A program made the translations under genes and the position numbers. A stretch of DNA of 64,000 bases from Agelas oroides (taxonomy: Eukaryota; Porifera; Demospongiae; Agelasida; Agelasidae): positions 5,518,015 through 5,582,014 of the forward strand of contig OX422204.1 of NCBI GenBank assembly GCA_949130485.1, read 5' to 3'. Numbering within the stretch: the first letter of the stretch is position 1; every line of letters begins with the position of its first letter. Of the stretch, positions 1 to 9,686 are shown one piece after another. The notes below the pieces were generated by a model. The model was not told the DNA's origin and made no database searches. It saw nothing but the letters and a program-made list of their open reading frames with translations.

Positions 1-225
1 CTCATCAATGGCCCTGATGGATCCTGCATGAGAGCTCGTGCTCTCCTCGATTCTGCATCATCAATCTCCTTTGTGTCTGAAGGGCTGGCTCAAGCTCTCC
101 ATCTGCCACGATCATCTCAGAGCATGAAGATCTCAGGTGTCGCTGGACTGTCTCATCAATCCCCTCTTCACTCAGTCGCTACCTTTGACATTGCTGCTGT
201 GTCCTCACCTGATGAGAAGCTTTGA
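1..225 (+). pseudogene. BEL/Pao pol: retroviral-type aspartic protease segment
   Basis: The open frame enters from the left edge. It carries the protease active-site motif LLDSAS at about bases 43-60, followed by a short beta-rich stretch as in the DUF1758/A17-associated proteases of Pao elements. It ends at a TGA (223-225) that interrupts the continuous frame 1. The protease C-terminal part (LLGIDVYAD, near 361-387) resumes in the same frame after the stop, so this is a nonsense mutation within one pol gene rather than a separate gene. Confidence 0.8.
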
Positions 226-237
226 GTTACAGCCATT

Positions 238-2319
238 GTGCTTCCTCGTGTCACCTGTGATCTACCCCTCCAGCCAGTTCACCAGGACTCGAAATGGACA
301 CATCTCTCTGATTTACACCTTGCAGATCCTGACTTTGGACGTCCTGGAAAGATTGATCTCCTCCTTGGGATAGATGTCTATGCTGACGTGCTCCTGCATG
401 GCCGGCGGAATGGACCGCCTGGTTCTCCCACTGCATTCGAGACCAAGTTTGGATGGATTCTTGCTGGAGGGGCTGGTACATTCACCTCACCTCCCCGTAC
501 TGTTGCCTCCCACCACATCGCTGTTACTTCTGGTGATGATATTCTTCATAGGTTTTGGGAAATTGAGGAAAACCCAAGAGATGACTGCAACCTTTCCCCT
601 GAAGAACGCTCTGTCATGCAGCACTTCTGTGAGACACACACCCGTACGAACTCTGGGAGGTTCGTCGTACCCCTTCCCAAGAACCCACAGGCGAAATCCC
701 TTGGAGAATCCAGATCCCAAGCTGTCCGAAGATTCCTCTCACTGGAACGCTCCCTGCATTCAAAGAATCAATTCTCAGAGTTTTCTGCTGTGATGGAGGA
801 GTATTTCGAGATGAAACATGCAGAGTTCGTCCCTGTAGCAGATTTACAGAAGCCTCCTGAGGAAGTCTTCTATTTGCCAATGCATGCCGTCAGGAAAGAG
901 CACAGCACCACCACCAAGATACGAGCTGTGTTTGATGCCTCTGCCAAGTCGAGCACCGGTGTTTCTCTGAATGACACACTCCTCGTAGGACCGACTGTCC
1001 ACTCACCACTGATTGATGTCCTACTGAGGTTTCGACTTCATCGTGTTGCCCTGACCACAGATGTCAGTAAGATGTACCGAGCCATTGAACTTGCTCCACC
1101 TGATCGCGATCTTCACAGATTTGTGTGGAGAAGGACCCCTGATGAGCCCCTACTGGATTGCCGAATGACCAGAGTGACTTTTGGAGTGTCGGCTTCATCC
1201 TTTGCCGCCAACATGGCTGTGAAACAGAATGCTCTTGACTTTGCCATGGAATATCCACAAGCCGCTAATGTGGTGAAGAAGTCGTTCTATGTCGATGACG
1301 GCCTCACTGGAGCTGACTCAGTTCAAGAAGCTATTGAGTTGCAAAGGGAGCTACAAGATCTCTTCTCTAAGGGAGGCTTTCTCCTCCGCAAGTGGAATTC
1401 AAGCAATCCAAGTGTCTTGCAACACCTTTCTACTGATCTGAAGGAATGTAAATCCATGCACATGATGCCTACCTCAGATGACTACACCAAGACACTGGGT
1501 ATTGAGTGGAACGCTGCCATGGATCACTTCCGATTGACAATCTCAGACCCACCACCACTCACTAACATCACCAAACGCGACCTGGTGTCTGACATCGCCA
1601 AGACGTTCGACATCCTTGGATGGTTCTCCCCCTCCACCATCAAGGTGAAGATTCTACTGCAGCAACTTTGGGAGCAAAAGGTTGGTTGGGATGACCCTGT
1701 GCCATCACACATCAGAGACGCCTGGTTCCAATGGCGCTCAGAGCTCCACCTTCTCTCTGGAAAACACATTCCTTGTTGCTATTTCGACAAGGCAACTCGT
1801 GTCTCCTCAGTTGAGTTGCATGGGTTCTGTGATGCCTCAGAGCTTGCTTACGCCGCTGTGATATACCTCCGCTTCACTGGCACTGACAACGACATTCAGA
1901 TCTCCTTGGTGACCTCAAAGACCAAGGTAGCTCCCATCAAGCGATTGTCCATCCCTCGCCTTGAACTGTGTGGAGCATATCTTCTGGCACAACTCCTCCA
2001 CCATGTCAGACAAGTGCTCGAAGTCCCCCTCTCCCATGTTCATGCCTGGACCGACAGCACGATTGTTCTCAATTGGCTTGATGGAAGTCCGAAACGGTTC
2101 AAGACCTACGTGGGCAACCGAATCTCGACCATTATTGACCTCATGCCCCCTGATAAGTGGAAGCACGTGCGTGGCCTAGACAACCCTGCTGATTGTGCTT
2201 CGAGAGGTCTCAATCCATCTGAGCTCCTACAACACCCACTTTGGTGGAATGGTCCAACCTGGCTCAAGCGATCACCTGCTGATTGGCCAAAGCAGTCAAC
2301 TCTCCCATCAAATGAGTAA
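238..2319 (+). pseudogene. BEL/Pao pol: reverse transcriptase, A17 region and RNase H
   Basis: This 693-codon open segment holds the RT domain (about residues 215-420) with the catalytic YVDD near residue 351 (about base 1290). The A17/Pao linker with GWFSPSTIKVK follows at about residues 460-480. RNase H comes next, with acidic residues in FCDAS (about 530), RLELCGA (about 575) and AWTDST (about 604). The first codons complete the protease from the preceding segment. It ends at TAA 2317-2319, but the same frame continues with protein-like sequence into the integrase part, so the stop is a lesion in a single polyprotein. RT and RNase H make the DNA copy of the element RNA in the cytoplasm. 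Intact internal motifs suggest a relatively recent insertion. Confidence 0.92.
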
Positions 2320-2382
2320 TTTGAAGAAGACCATGAGGTATCGTTTCATGAGACTACTCCTCCAGTTTTACCCATCATACCT

Positions 2383-3603
2383 GTGGATCACTACTCGAGA
2401 TTCAACCAGCTGAAGCGTGTTACCGCTTGGGTATTTCGATTCTTGAAGAATTGTCGTGAACGAAACCATCAAAACCGGCTTTCATCTCCTCTCTCAGCAG
2501 AAGAATTGCAGAAGGCCGAATGTTACTGGATACAAATAATCCAGCATTCACACTTCCAGAACGAGATACAAGCACTGAACAAGAGATGTCCGCTGAGCTC
2601 ATCAAGTACCCTCTTGTCCCTATGTCCATTCATCGACTCCTCAAACATACTTCGTGTCGGTGGTCGACGACAACTCTCCATATCCTCGTATGGATCCAGA
2701 CACCCAATAATTCTTCACGGGAAGCATCCTCTAACGAGACTGATCATTCGCTCCGAACATGCTAGACTATTGCATGCAGGTCCAACCCTACTGGCTGCTT
2801 ATCTCACCCGTTACCACATTATTGGAGGACGAAAGGTCATTCGTTCTGTCACTCGTGAGTGCATCACTTGTCGTTGCTACTCTGCCAAACCTCAACCTCA
2901 GATGCTTGGGCAGCTCCCAATTGAACGCGTCACACCAGATCCTGTGTTCGACAAGGTTGGTGTTGATTACGCTGGCCCTGTGCTAATCAAGTACGGATAC
3001 GTACGGAAGCCAACCATTGTGAAGGCGTATGTCTGTATTTTCGTATCTCTCACTGTGAAGGCCGTTCACTTGGAATTGGTCTCAGATCTCACTTCGGATG
3101 CATTCATTGCCTGTCTCAGGAGATTCATTGCTCGCCGTGGCTGCCCTTCACTCATTTGGAGTGACTGGGGGACCAATTTTGTTGGAGCTGCACGTGAGAT
3201 TAAGGAACTCTACCATTTCCTGCGAGGTCAAGAGACCCAAGATGCAGTGGCTAGCTTCCTCTCCACCCAGAACATCACTTGGAAATTCATTCCGCAACAT
3301 GCTCCTCATTTCGGTGGCCTCTGGGAGGCAGCTGACAAATCTATGAAGACGCACCTCAGGCGAGTGGTGGGCGATGTCAAACTCACTTTCGATGAGTTCT
3401 ACACGGTGCTCACACAAATAGAAGCCTGCCTTAACAGCAGACCGCTTGTACCACTACCTGACAGTGACGAAGGAATCGAAGCTCTAACTCCAGGACACTT
3501 CCTTATTGGACGGGCACTCAAGGCACTCCCTGATTCCTCAATTACCTACCCTGACTCACTCTCCCTACTGAAGCGTTGGCAACTTTGTCAAGCCCTGGTC
3601 TGA
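2383..3603 (+). pseudogene. BEL/Pao pol: integrase
   Basis: This 406-codon segment, in the same frame as the RT part, contains an HHCC zinc-binding domain (SEHARLLHAG ... ECITCRC, about residues 125-170). The DDE integrase core follows: D in KVGVDYAGP (about 195), D in IWSDWGTNF (about 259) and E in FGGLWEAADK (about 314). It breaks off at KRWQ..LV with a stop at 3601-3603, just where BEL/Pao proteins normally continue into a C-terminal extension (DUF5641-like). Integrase inserts the cDNA into host chromosomes. The first methionine is arbitrary, because translation would come from a polyprotein. Confidence 0.9.
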
Positions 3604-3731
3604 CACTTTTGCACCCTGGGAAGGACAATCTCGTTCGTGTGGCCACTGTCAAGACGAATACTGGAGTGTACACTCGCCCAGTGACCAAGTTAGCAGTACT
3701 CCTGCCCTCTGAATCTGGAAACGTGGACTGA
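3604..3731 (+). pseudogene. BEL/Pao integrase C-terminal tail, frameshifted
   Basis: After the frame-1 stop at 3601, coding sense resumes in frame 3 from about 3625 to a TGA at 3729-3731. It contains the pattern DNLVRV...TGVYTRPVTKLAVLL, typical of the end of BEL/Pao pol (DUF5641-like). Part of the expected linker between the integrase core and this tail is missing, so a small deletion with frameshift has inactivated the 3' end of pol. Confidence 0.7.
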
Positions 3732-3778
3732 ACTTATATTACCCATTTCTGAAGACCAACCGGTCTTGGCCGGCGGTA

Positions 3779-3980
3779 TGTTGAACTTCTAGTAGTTTAT
3801 CGTGTGTTTACTTTGCCATTTAATGTGTAAAATAAGTAGTTGATAGATTGTCCTCATTTTGCGGCTTCATTCACATGCGTGCGGCGCTAGGGGCTCCCCC
3901 CTCTCATTATCATTTTTTGTACACATGTTTGTAACTATCATTTTGTTCTTGGTGCAATAATCAATTTGGACAATCTGAAT
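3779..3980 (+). repeat. Putative start of the BEL/Pao 3' LTR
   Basis: Forty-odd bases after the end of pol, a G/C-purine stretch (GGCCGGCGGTA) is followed by TGTTGAACTTC, the usual TG start of an LTR. The right border with CA cannot be placed without the 5' LTR, which is outside the window; CA dinucleotides near 3963 and further right are candidates. The end given is nominal. Confidence 0.4.
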
Positions 3981-4470
3981 TTGATACTGCGAGCCATTGA
4001 TCGACCTAAGACTGAAGACCCCAACGTATCTATACAATGTATACTCTCGAGACGACTCTTTCAACGTGTGCCTAGAGGGATAATTCACAAGTTACACAGA
4101 ACAGCATCACTAAGCTGGATAGATGTTTTAAGTTGCATACCATGCACTTCACCTGCAGCTGTTGAACACAGTTATTACATTCCTTGGTACAGAAAGCTGG
4201 CCACAGTGTCCAGACATATTTTTCTCTCCCTTTCACTCCTCTCACCAGAAATAAAGAAAATACGGCTGGCTAGCATACAAGCTAGACCTCACTTTCTCAA
4301 AGAAGAAAGATAAATGGACACCAAAGTTGTGTCCCACCATTTCATACAGTGCAGTTCAACTACATTGTAGCACGACAGTTTGGAAAATGGCAAGTCAGGA
4401 CATATTTTCTGCTAACGCAGCTGTAAACATTTCATGGAGTGTGCACACTTCACACATTTCTAGCGTATTA
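3981..4470. other. No recognisable gene
   Basis: An open frame of about 115 codons at 3966-4313 has no recognised domain and ordinary composition for chance or LTR-derived sequence. An AATAAA-like polyadenylation signal lies near 4249. No other feature seen. Confidence 0.4.
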
Positions 4471-4591
4471 TTTGCATCATCCAACTATAAATTGGATTCA
4501 AGTAGAACACAGCTTGTACTTATAGCTCATAAGCTTGAGCTATAACTACAAGCTGTGTTCTACTTGAATCCAGTTAGTAGGATGATGCAAA
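4471..4591. repeat. Near-perfect 121-bp inverted repeat (fold-back element)
   Basis: The left arm begins TTTGCATCATCC at 4471 and the right arm ends GGATGATGCAAA at 4591. The arms continue inward through GGATTCAAGTAGAACACAGC and its complement to a short palindromic centre around AAGCTT. It resembles a small fold-back MITE with no coding capacity. Confidence 0.85.
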
Positions 4592-4888
4592 TTTCTGTAT
4601 ATCGTTATAATACTGCTTACATAGCAGTTACGATGTAAGCTTAGCCTCGTAGAAGCAAGGCTAAGTTTGCGTTTACAATACTTACCTTGTATTGAAAGCC
4701 TCTACTGTATCTGGCATGTGCCTGACTGCTTCAACAGTGACTGTTCCAAGTCGGACGCTCCAAATAAAGCCATCTCCTAGTTTGCTTCAAGGTTCAAAGG
4801 TTGAACTCCACCCACTCGCGCATGCGCAGTTTGCCAGTTTGCACTCCGTGCAGAGACTAAGTCCAAAAGAGGGTGTGTCAGATAAAAA
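4592..4888. other. Non-coding; small hairpin
   Basis: Contains an imperfect hairpin around 4630-4677 (CTTAGCC...GGCTAAG with flanking TGTAAGC/GTTTACA). No coding signal recognised. Confidence 0.4.
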
Positions 4889-5160
4889 TTCGCATCCCGA
4901 TGCCTATATTTACGTGAATATAGGCATCCGGTTGCCCATTTTCACAGTAAATATATAGGCATCCCGCTGTGAAAATAGGCACCCCGTGCGAACAATAAAA
5001 TTTTGCCCGTTGTAACAATGAGTGTGGGCATCCCTATATACGTAAAAAGAAGGCATCCCATGCAAACATTGAGATTTTGCCTGTGGATATATAGGTGTCC
5101 CTGTCAAAATATAGGCATCTCATGCATTCGGTGAAACTTTACACCCAAATGTAGGCATGT
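4889..5160. repeat. Degenerate interspersed GGCATCC/TATAGGCATCC repeats
   Basis: About ten irregularly spaced copies of GGCATCC or near variants, often preceded by TATATA or AAAATA, alternate with TTTGCC and CCCGTGC-like words over roughly 270 bp. Spacing is uneven (about 20-45 bp), so this is an eroded tandem array or clustered motif rather than a satellite. Similar wording (GGGATGCCCATATTTACG) recurs near 5735-5765. Confidence 0.65.
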
Positions 5161-5788
5161 GGGTACCTCTACTTACATGAAAATCGCCTTCCTAGCTAAC
5201 GTATATTTATTACACAAACTGCGCTGCTAGATGACAAAACATCCTTGCATGTACACAATAACTGTACAGAAATGAAGTGAAAAGTTGTAATAGCTACAGG
5301 TTGAACAGTGCCAAGTGTACGTCAGACGGTCAGGTACATTAGGTCAGAAGGTAGATCAATGCAGTTAAAATACTATGATTCTCTTCCTTTGTTCTGTGAG
5401 CTTATCCTAGTTCCACCACTATAGTCTCCACAACATCCACAACTGTTTGCTGATAGCGCAAACAGTTGTGACAGCTGTGAATGGTAATTTCCTATGAGCA
5501 CTCTGCTCGTCAGAGTGCAACTTAATCCTTCGATCTTCCATTTTTAGCACAAACCTTCCATGTGTCCAGGTACATGATCTCTGCAGCCTGAATTGGCCTC
5601 TTTACACTTGGTCATTCTTTACCTGAGGACTGACTGTATCCGCCAGAATCGTACGCGTCACCTGTGTCATCAGCCGTTTGCGTACTGAAGGGGGTTCCTA
5701 TAATCACGACGGGGTCCCTAAAATCACGTAAAAATGGGAACCCCGGGATGCCCATATTTACGGGGTGTGTATATTTTCATGACACCGG
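5161..5788. other. No recognisable gene
   Basis: Non-coding sequence. A short inverted pair around CACAACTGTTTGC / GCAAACAGTTGTGA lies at 5438-5472, and a GGGGTCCC/GGGAACCCC-rich patch at 5690-5765 echoes the repeats upstream. Confidence 0.4.
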
Positions 5789-6347
5789 CGCGGAGAGAGC
5801 GCCTGGTACACACACTGATGCGTTTCCGGTTAATTAAAATGGCGTTGCTCACGTTTATGACGTTTACACTGTTTAGGGGCGTGTGCTCTGACGAAATTCA
5901 AGTAGTAAATATGCCAGTTGGCGAAAATAGCATCGGTTTACCGCCTTTGTGGATCCTCTGTGGCTTATAGCCACCATAGAGTAGCATTGTTTGGTAAAAA
6001 AAGCTAGCCAGGAAAGAGTAGCATGATATAACGTTGAACGATGACGACGGCTTACCGAATCTCATCTGTGCGAAGTGCAAGCGGCGAGTTGAAAGTTTGG
6101 AGAACTATACTTGGGGTCGGAAGTCGCTAAAGGGCATGAGAAATCGCTTGCTGAAAATCCAAACTTTCATTACACGCCATTATATTATCCAGACAAGTTT
6201 ACTATATCGAGTCCGAACTCTGACGTCACATGACACGGAAGAATCCGAAAATAGCCCGGAGTCCTCACATCGTGGGAAGATTAAACGCATGCGCAAACAG
6301 TGTGTACCAGGCGCTTCTCCGTTTTTCGCACACGCCGGGGACGAGGC
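5789..6347. mobile_element. Damaged GCCTCG-family TIR element
   Basis: The left end carries GCGCGGAGAGAGCGCCTGGTACACAC. The right end carries its inverted partner (GTGTGTACCAGGCGCTTCTCCG...) and finishes with GGGGACGAGGC, the terminus of the TA-flanked family seen at 10718-11294 and 25855-26494. The outer left terminus (GCCTCG) is missing. The interior holds a ZAD-like coding fragment. Confidence 0.55.
6034..6165 (+). pseudogene. ZAD-like zinc-binding fragment (possible exon)
   Basis: The frame at 6034 encodes DDGLPNLICAKCKRRVES followed by a helical stretch. This matches the second half of ZAD-type domains, where a DGLP-x-x-IC-x-x-C segment supplies two zinc cysteines before an alpha helix. 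The first cysteine pair is not found upstream in this frame. It lies inside a damaged TIR element, so it may be a captured exon or a transposon-encoded DNA-binding piece. Similarity is judged by eye only. Confidence 0.35.
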
Positions 6348-6363
6348 TATCCAGGAACGAGAC

Positions 6364-6974
6364 TACCGTATAGCTAGAAAGTTTCGCGGGGTAAAATTTT
6401 CGCGGAAACTCATTCGACGAAGTTTTCGCGATTTTATTTTCGCGGATCCGTATCAGGACTAACCCCGCCCACTTAAATGATCTGCTGCACCGCCTATATA
6501 AGGGGTGGAGTCTATCACGTGCTATGCAGGAGCGATTCGAGTAGAAATGGCGGAGTATACCTTCGAAGCAATGGTTCGTAGCTATCACGTTTACCGCGAG
6601 ATATGGAGCTCCACTGTCGGAGAGAGGTTATCGAAGCCGAAAACCGTCGGGACCCTTTTGCTGTGGCAGTGGAAAGATCTGGAGTAACCGTTGGCCACGT
6701 CCCAAGAAGAATATCGTCCATATGTTCTATGTTCTTGAGACGGGGTGGTCGTATAGACTGCGAAATAACCGGAGCTAGGCGCTATTCTGAAGACCTTCCC
6801 CAAGGAGGACTAGAGATCCCATGCAAGCTGACGCTAATGCGCGCGCATGCGAGATCGATGACGTAATATAGATCTAATGTTGTTATTTTTCGCGGATTAA
6901 AATTTTCGCGGGCGGAGACAAATCCGCGAAATCCGCGAAAATTTTACCCCGCGAAACTTTCTAGCTATATGGTA
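6364..6974. mobile_element. TIR element of the TACCGTA / TTTCGCGG type
   Basis: The left end (TACCGTATAGCTAGAAAGTT from 6364) and the right end (AACTTTCTAGCTATATGGTA, ending 6974) are inverted copies. They continue inward through TTTCGCGGGGTAAAATTTTC for about 45 bp. Further TTTTCGCGGA words are repeated subterminally on both sides. Open frames inside (6505-6866) match nothing recognised. Length is about 611 bp, so it is a non-autonomous element. Confidence 0.8.
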
Positions 6975-7314
6975 TATACGTGCGGCACTTAAACGATTAA
7001 CGTTAGCTACGTATTTCTGTTCTGAAAAATGTATATATATCCCCCGGTTTTAGGTAAAATCTCCAGGGATTTTCGCCTATTGAGTTGGAAATCCCCAGGT
7101 TTGCAGGTGACTCAAGTTGGAAGGTCTGACTCTAACTGCGCCTTGTCTTCACGAACGCTTTCCACCTCCCGGGGATCGTACTGCGTTTCATGTACAAACT
7201 GTGCTGACATTCCTCTTGGGAAAAACTTGGCTTTCTGATCGACCTTCAACGACGTTAGGGGTGATGCACATAATTATAAGAATCCATCCTTCTTTGCCTC
7301 TCTGTTGTCAAAAG
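6975..7314. other. No recognisable gene
   Basis: Short overlapping open frames (7029-7317) show no domain. No repeat recognised. Confidence 0.35.
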
Positions 7315-7316
7315 TA

Positions 7317-7402
7317 GCCTCGTTCCCAGGCCCTCGCCCAGCTTCCCATCGCTTACCGTACTGCAAGCGACGGAAAGCTGGGCGAGGGCCTGGGAACGAG
7401 GC
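7317..7402. mobile_element. GCCTCG-family fold-back MITE, TA target duplication
   Basis: An 86-bp hairpin bounded by GCCTCGTTCCCAGGCC and its inverse, flanked by TA on both sides (7315-7316 and 7403-7404). Arms run through CTCGCCCAGCTT and its complement to a short centre containing GTACTGCAAGCGA. Other copies lie at 33107-33227, 25855-26494 and elsewhere. Confidence 0.85.
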
Positions 7403-7616
7403 TATGTATGTCAAAAGCGTATGGGAAACAAGCGTGACGCAACAATTTGCCGTAGCCCGTAGGTAAAGCTGCAAAAACATCCTTGCCGCTTAAAAAAACT
7501 CCCGAACTACTGTTTCTTGCTCGGGTCTCGGGCTTTCATAGCCCAGTTTGCCGAGAGAAACTTGAGAGCTCGTTGTACGTGTTCGCCATTTGTCACTGTT
7601 TCCCACAAATTATTAT

Positions 7617-7990
7617 TTATTTTCTATGGAAAATTTGTTGTACATGAAAAGGGTACAACTGGGTGCATAAGTAGCTAGAAGCTAATTGAATATGCAACCA
7701 AGCAGAAAAAAAAAAAGAAACGAAAACCAAGACAAAAAGTACAGACAAGATATATATACGTACATTATACTTAAAATGGGCATGCAGAGCATGCTTAAAA
7801 GCACCCAGTGATTTACAAGATACAATATTATAAGGTAGAGTATTCAATAACTTGATAGTGTCTAGAAAATATGAGTGGAAGTACTGGAGCGTATGACCAT
7901 GAAGATTACAAAAGGAGAGGTTATGAACATTACGAGTAGAATAAGGATAATTTACAGTACAAAATGTTAAAGGGGCCTCTGGGATGAGAG
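7617..7990 (-). pseudogene. LINE ORF2 C-terminal tail
   Basis: Downstream of the RT stop, the frame from about 7990 to 7617 encodes a LINE-typical C-terminus (FLDTIKLLNTLPYNIVS, then SLGAFKHALHAHF) and a hydrophobic run before a stop. The motif W/L-N-x-LP followed by a FK-x-x-L helix is common at the end of CR1/Jockey-type ORF2 proteins. A/T-rich sequence near 7604-7620 probably marks the 3' end of the insertion. Confidence 0.7.
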
Positions 7991-8031
7991 CTAGGTTATT
8001 TATATAGTAGTATCAACTTTTGTACTTTCCT

Positions 8032-8673
8032 TTAGGTTTCAAGGCTTGGAAGGTTTAAGGAGTTCAGTATTTCAGGGTATCCAATATCCCAAGATTTCAA
8101 GCACACCCTGCCAGCAAATCTTTGCACACTCTCAACAAGATCACAATCCTTGGCTGTATAGGGGTCCCAAATTGGAACAGTGTACTCCAGGTGTGGCCAA
8201 ACGAGTGCAACATGGAGTTTTTTAAGGACATTGGTATCTGCATAGTTGTAATATTGCCGGAACAGTAAACCCACAAGCCTTCTAGCCTTGGAAGTGATGG
8301 ACTGAATGTGTTGGCTCCAAGAAAGATCAGAGGCTATAGATATTCCAAGATACTTGATGCAGTCAACAGCCTCAATGAGTGATCCATTAAGGAAGAGTGA
8401 GCTTGGTTCAGACCTCATTAGTCTTCTGCGAGAGATGAACATAGTCTTACATTTTGATGGATTAAACTTGAGTAGTTTGATGGAACTCCATGCACCCAAG
8501 GTATTAACATCGTGCTGCAGCAGAGCATAGTCATCTGGAGAATCGATAGCCCAGTAAAGGAGGATGTCATCCGCATATAACACAAGTTTGGATCCATTAG
8601 AGATTCCTATATCACAAATGTCATTGATGTATAAAAGAAATACTAGGGGACCCAAGACAGAACCTTGGGGCAC
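8032..8673 (-). pseudogene. LINE reverse transcriptase, palm and thumb
   Basis: The 213-codon segment begins at PQGSVLGP (RT motif 4) and contains YADDILLY (active-site YADD at about residues 29-32). FNPSKCKTMFISRRR and KYLGISIASDLSWSQHI follow, then a helical region ending SLNLPSLET before a TAA at 8032-8034. In related elements this last motif continues into an arginine/lysine-rich helix, so the stop is premature. The enzyme would prime cDNA synthesis at a nicked chromosomal target. Confidence 0.88.
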
Positions 8674-9316
8674 TCCGGACAGTACTGGGGTGGCTGTGAA
8701 GAGGTTCCATTTAGCACCACAGTCCGAGTTCTATGAGTAAGGTAGTTTTTAGTCCAATTAATAAGGTAGGCATTCAAACCAATTTTCTTCAAGTTTAGTG
8801 ATTAGTTGTCTATGTGGCACTGAGTCAAAAGCCTTGGTCAGGTCAAAAAATACAGTGCTTATTTCCTTGCTTTCTTCTCAAAGAGTAAACCAGTATAGTG
8901 CGATGCAGAGAGAATAGCACTTGTGGTCGATCTCCCGGGTAGGAACCCCCATTGATTTTGTATTGGTGGATAGATGCATTCCAGGTGGGCAGTAACTCTA
9001 TTATATATGATTCTTTCCAGCACTTGCTAATAATGGATAACAAGGAAATTGGTCTATAGTTGCGTGGTTCATCACTATTTGATCCTTTGGGAATTGGCAC
9101 GATATTTGATACCTACCAAGCCGATGGTAGTTTGCCAGTCTGAATTGAACGATTAAAGAGCATAGTTATAGTACAGGATTGTAGCAGTTCCTTTGAGCAT
9201 TCTGGTTGAGATTCCATCTGGACCAGATGCCTTCTTGTGGTCAAGGTTTGTAAGAAGTTCATAAACCTCCTGTTCAGAACAGTAGAGCTCTTCAACTCTT
9301 CAGCTCTAATATTCAA
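8674..9316 (-). pseudogene. LINE reverse transcriptase, N-terminal (fingers) part with frameshifts
   Basis: Frames at 9113-9316 and 8843-9100 join across a TAG right after LPSAW, giving TGKLPSAW then NIVPIPKGSNSDEPRNYR. The segment 8674-8840 encodes LTKAFDSVPHRQLITKLEEN in another frame. At least one further frameshift sits near 9220, where KKASGPDGIST appears in a different frame. Family order is clear but the reading frame is destroyed. Confidence 0.8.
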
Positions 9317-9330
9317 TTAGCTTTGATAAT

Positions 9331-9686
9331 TAGCAATTAGCTCCGCTAACATTCCAGCGGAGCTGCACGTAGTGGTATGCCCGTTTACCAGACCCTCCTT
9401 CCATTTTTCCCTCTCCAATTTTCCGACGGGGCGTGGTCGCGGAGGGTCTGGGGATGAGACTACCCCCGTACAGGATTCACTACGTAGTGAATCGTGTATT
9501 GGAGTACAATATTCACTAGAGAATTTGCTATGCGGACACAATAATTCGGGAATACCGGATTCACCATGATACCGGGGCCCAATATTAGGGGGACCCATTT
9601 TTACATGACACTGGAAAACCTCCGTAGCAAAACCTAAGAACACAAAGCGGGGGGGGGGACCTAATCCGCAGGTTCCTGCAAGGGGC
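9331..9686. repeat. Inverted-repeat patch with 20-bp perfect palindrome
   Basis: CCAGACCCTCC at 9389-9399 pairs with GGAGGGTCTGG at 9441-9451, followed by GGATGAGACTA, reminiscent of GTCTCG-type MITE ends. A perfect 20-bp palindrome GATTCACTACGTAGTGAATC lies at 9474-9493. A run of G follows near 9650. No gene seen. Confidence 0.65.

Larger units (their letters stand above)
1..3980 (+). mobile_element. BEL/Pao LTR retrotransposon, 3' portion (pol to start of 3' LTR)
   Basis: The window opens inside the pol gene of a BEL/Pao element. Domain order is aspartic protease, reverse transcriptase, Pao-type (A17) region, RNase H, zinc-binding domain, integrase core and C-terminal integrase extension, which is diagnostic of BEL/Pao. 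The coding frame is the same (frame 1) from base 1 to 3603 and is broken only by a TGA at 223-225 and a TAA at 2317-2319, then a stop at 3601 with a frame change. A purine/G-rich stretch and a TGTTG start near 3779 fit the polypurine tract and 3' LTR. The 5' LTR and gag lie outside the window. The right LTR edge could not be resolved, so the end coordinate is approximate. Confidence 0.9.
7604..9330 (-). mobile_element. 5'-truncated non-LTR retrotransposon (LINE), minus strand
   Basis: Reading right to left, the fragments give RT fingers (KGSNSDEPRNYRPISLL), then LTKAFDSVPHRQLI, then PQGSVLGPLVFLLYIND and the catalytic YADDILLY, then the thumb and connection region, and a C-terminal segment (LLNTLPYNIVSCKSLGAFK). 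This order fits CR1/L2/Jockey-type LINEs. No endonuclease or ORF1 is present, consistent with 5' truncation at reverse transcription. Several stops and frameshifts show it is dead. Confidence 0.88.

Noticed and set aside
6505-6866. Overlapping plus-strand frames at 6505-6687 and 6603-6866
   Set aside because: They are inside a non-autonomous TIR element, overlap each other in different frames and have no domain.
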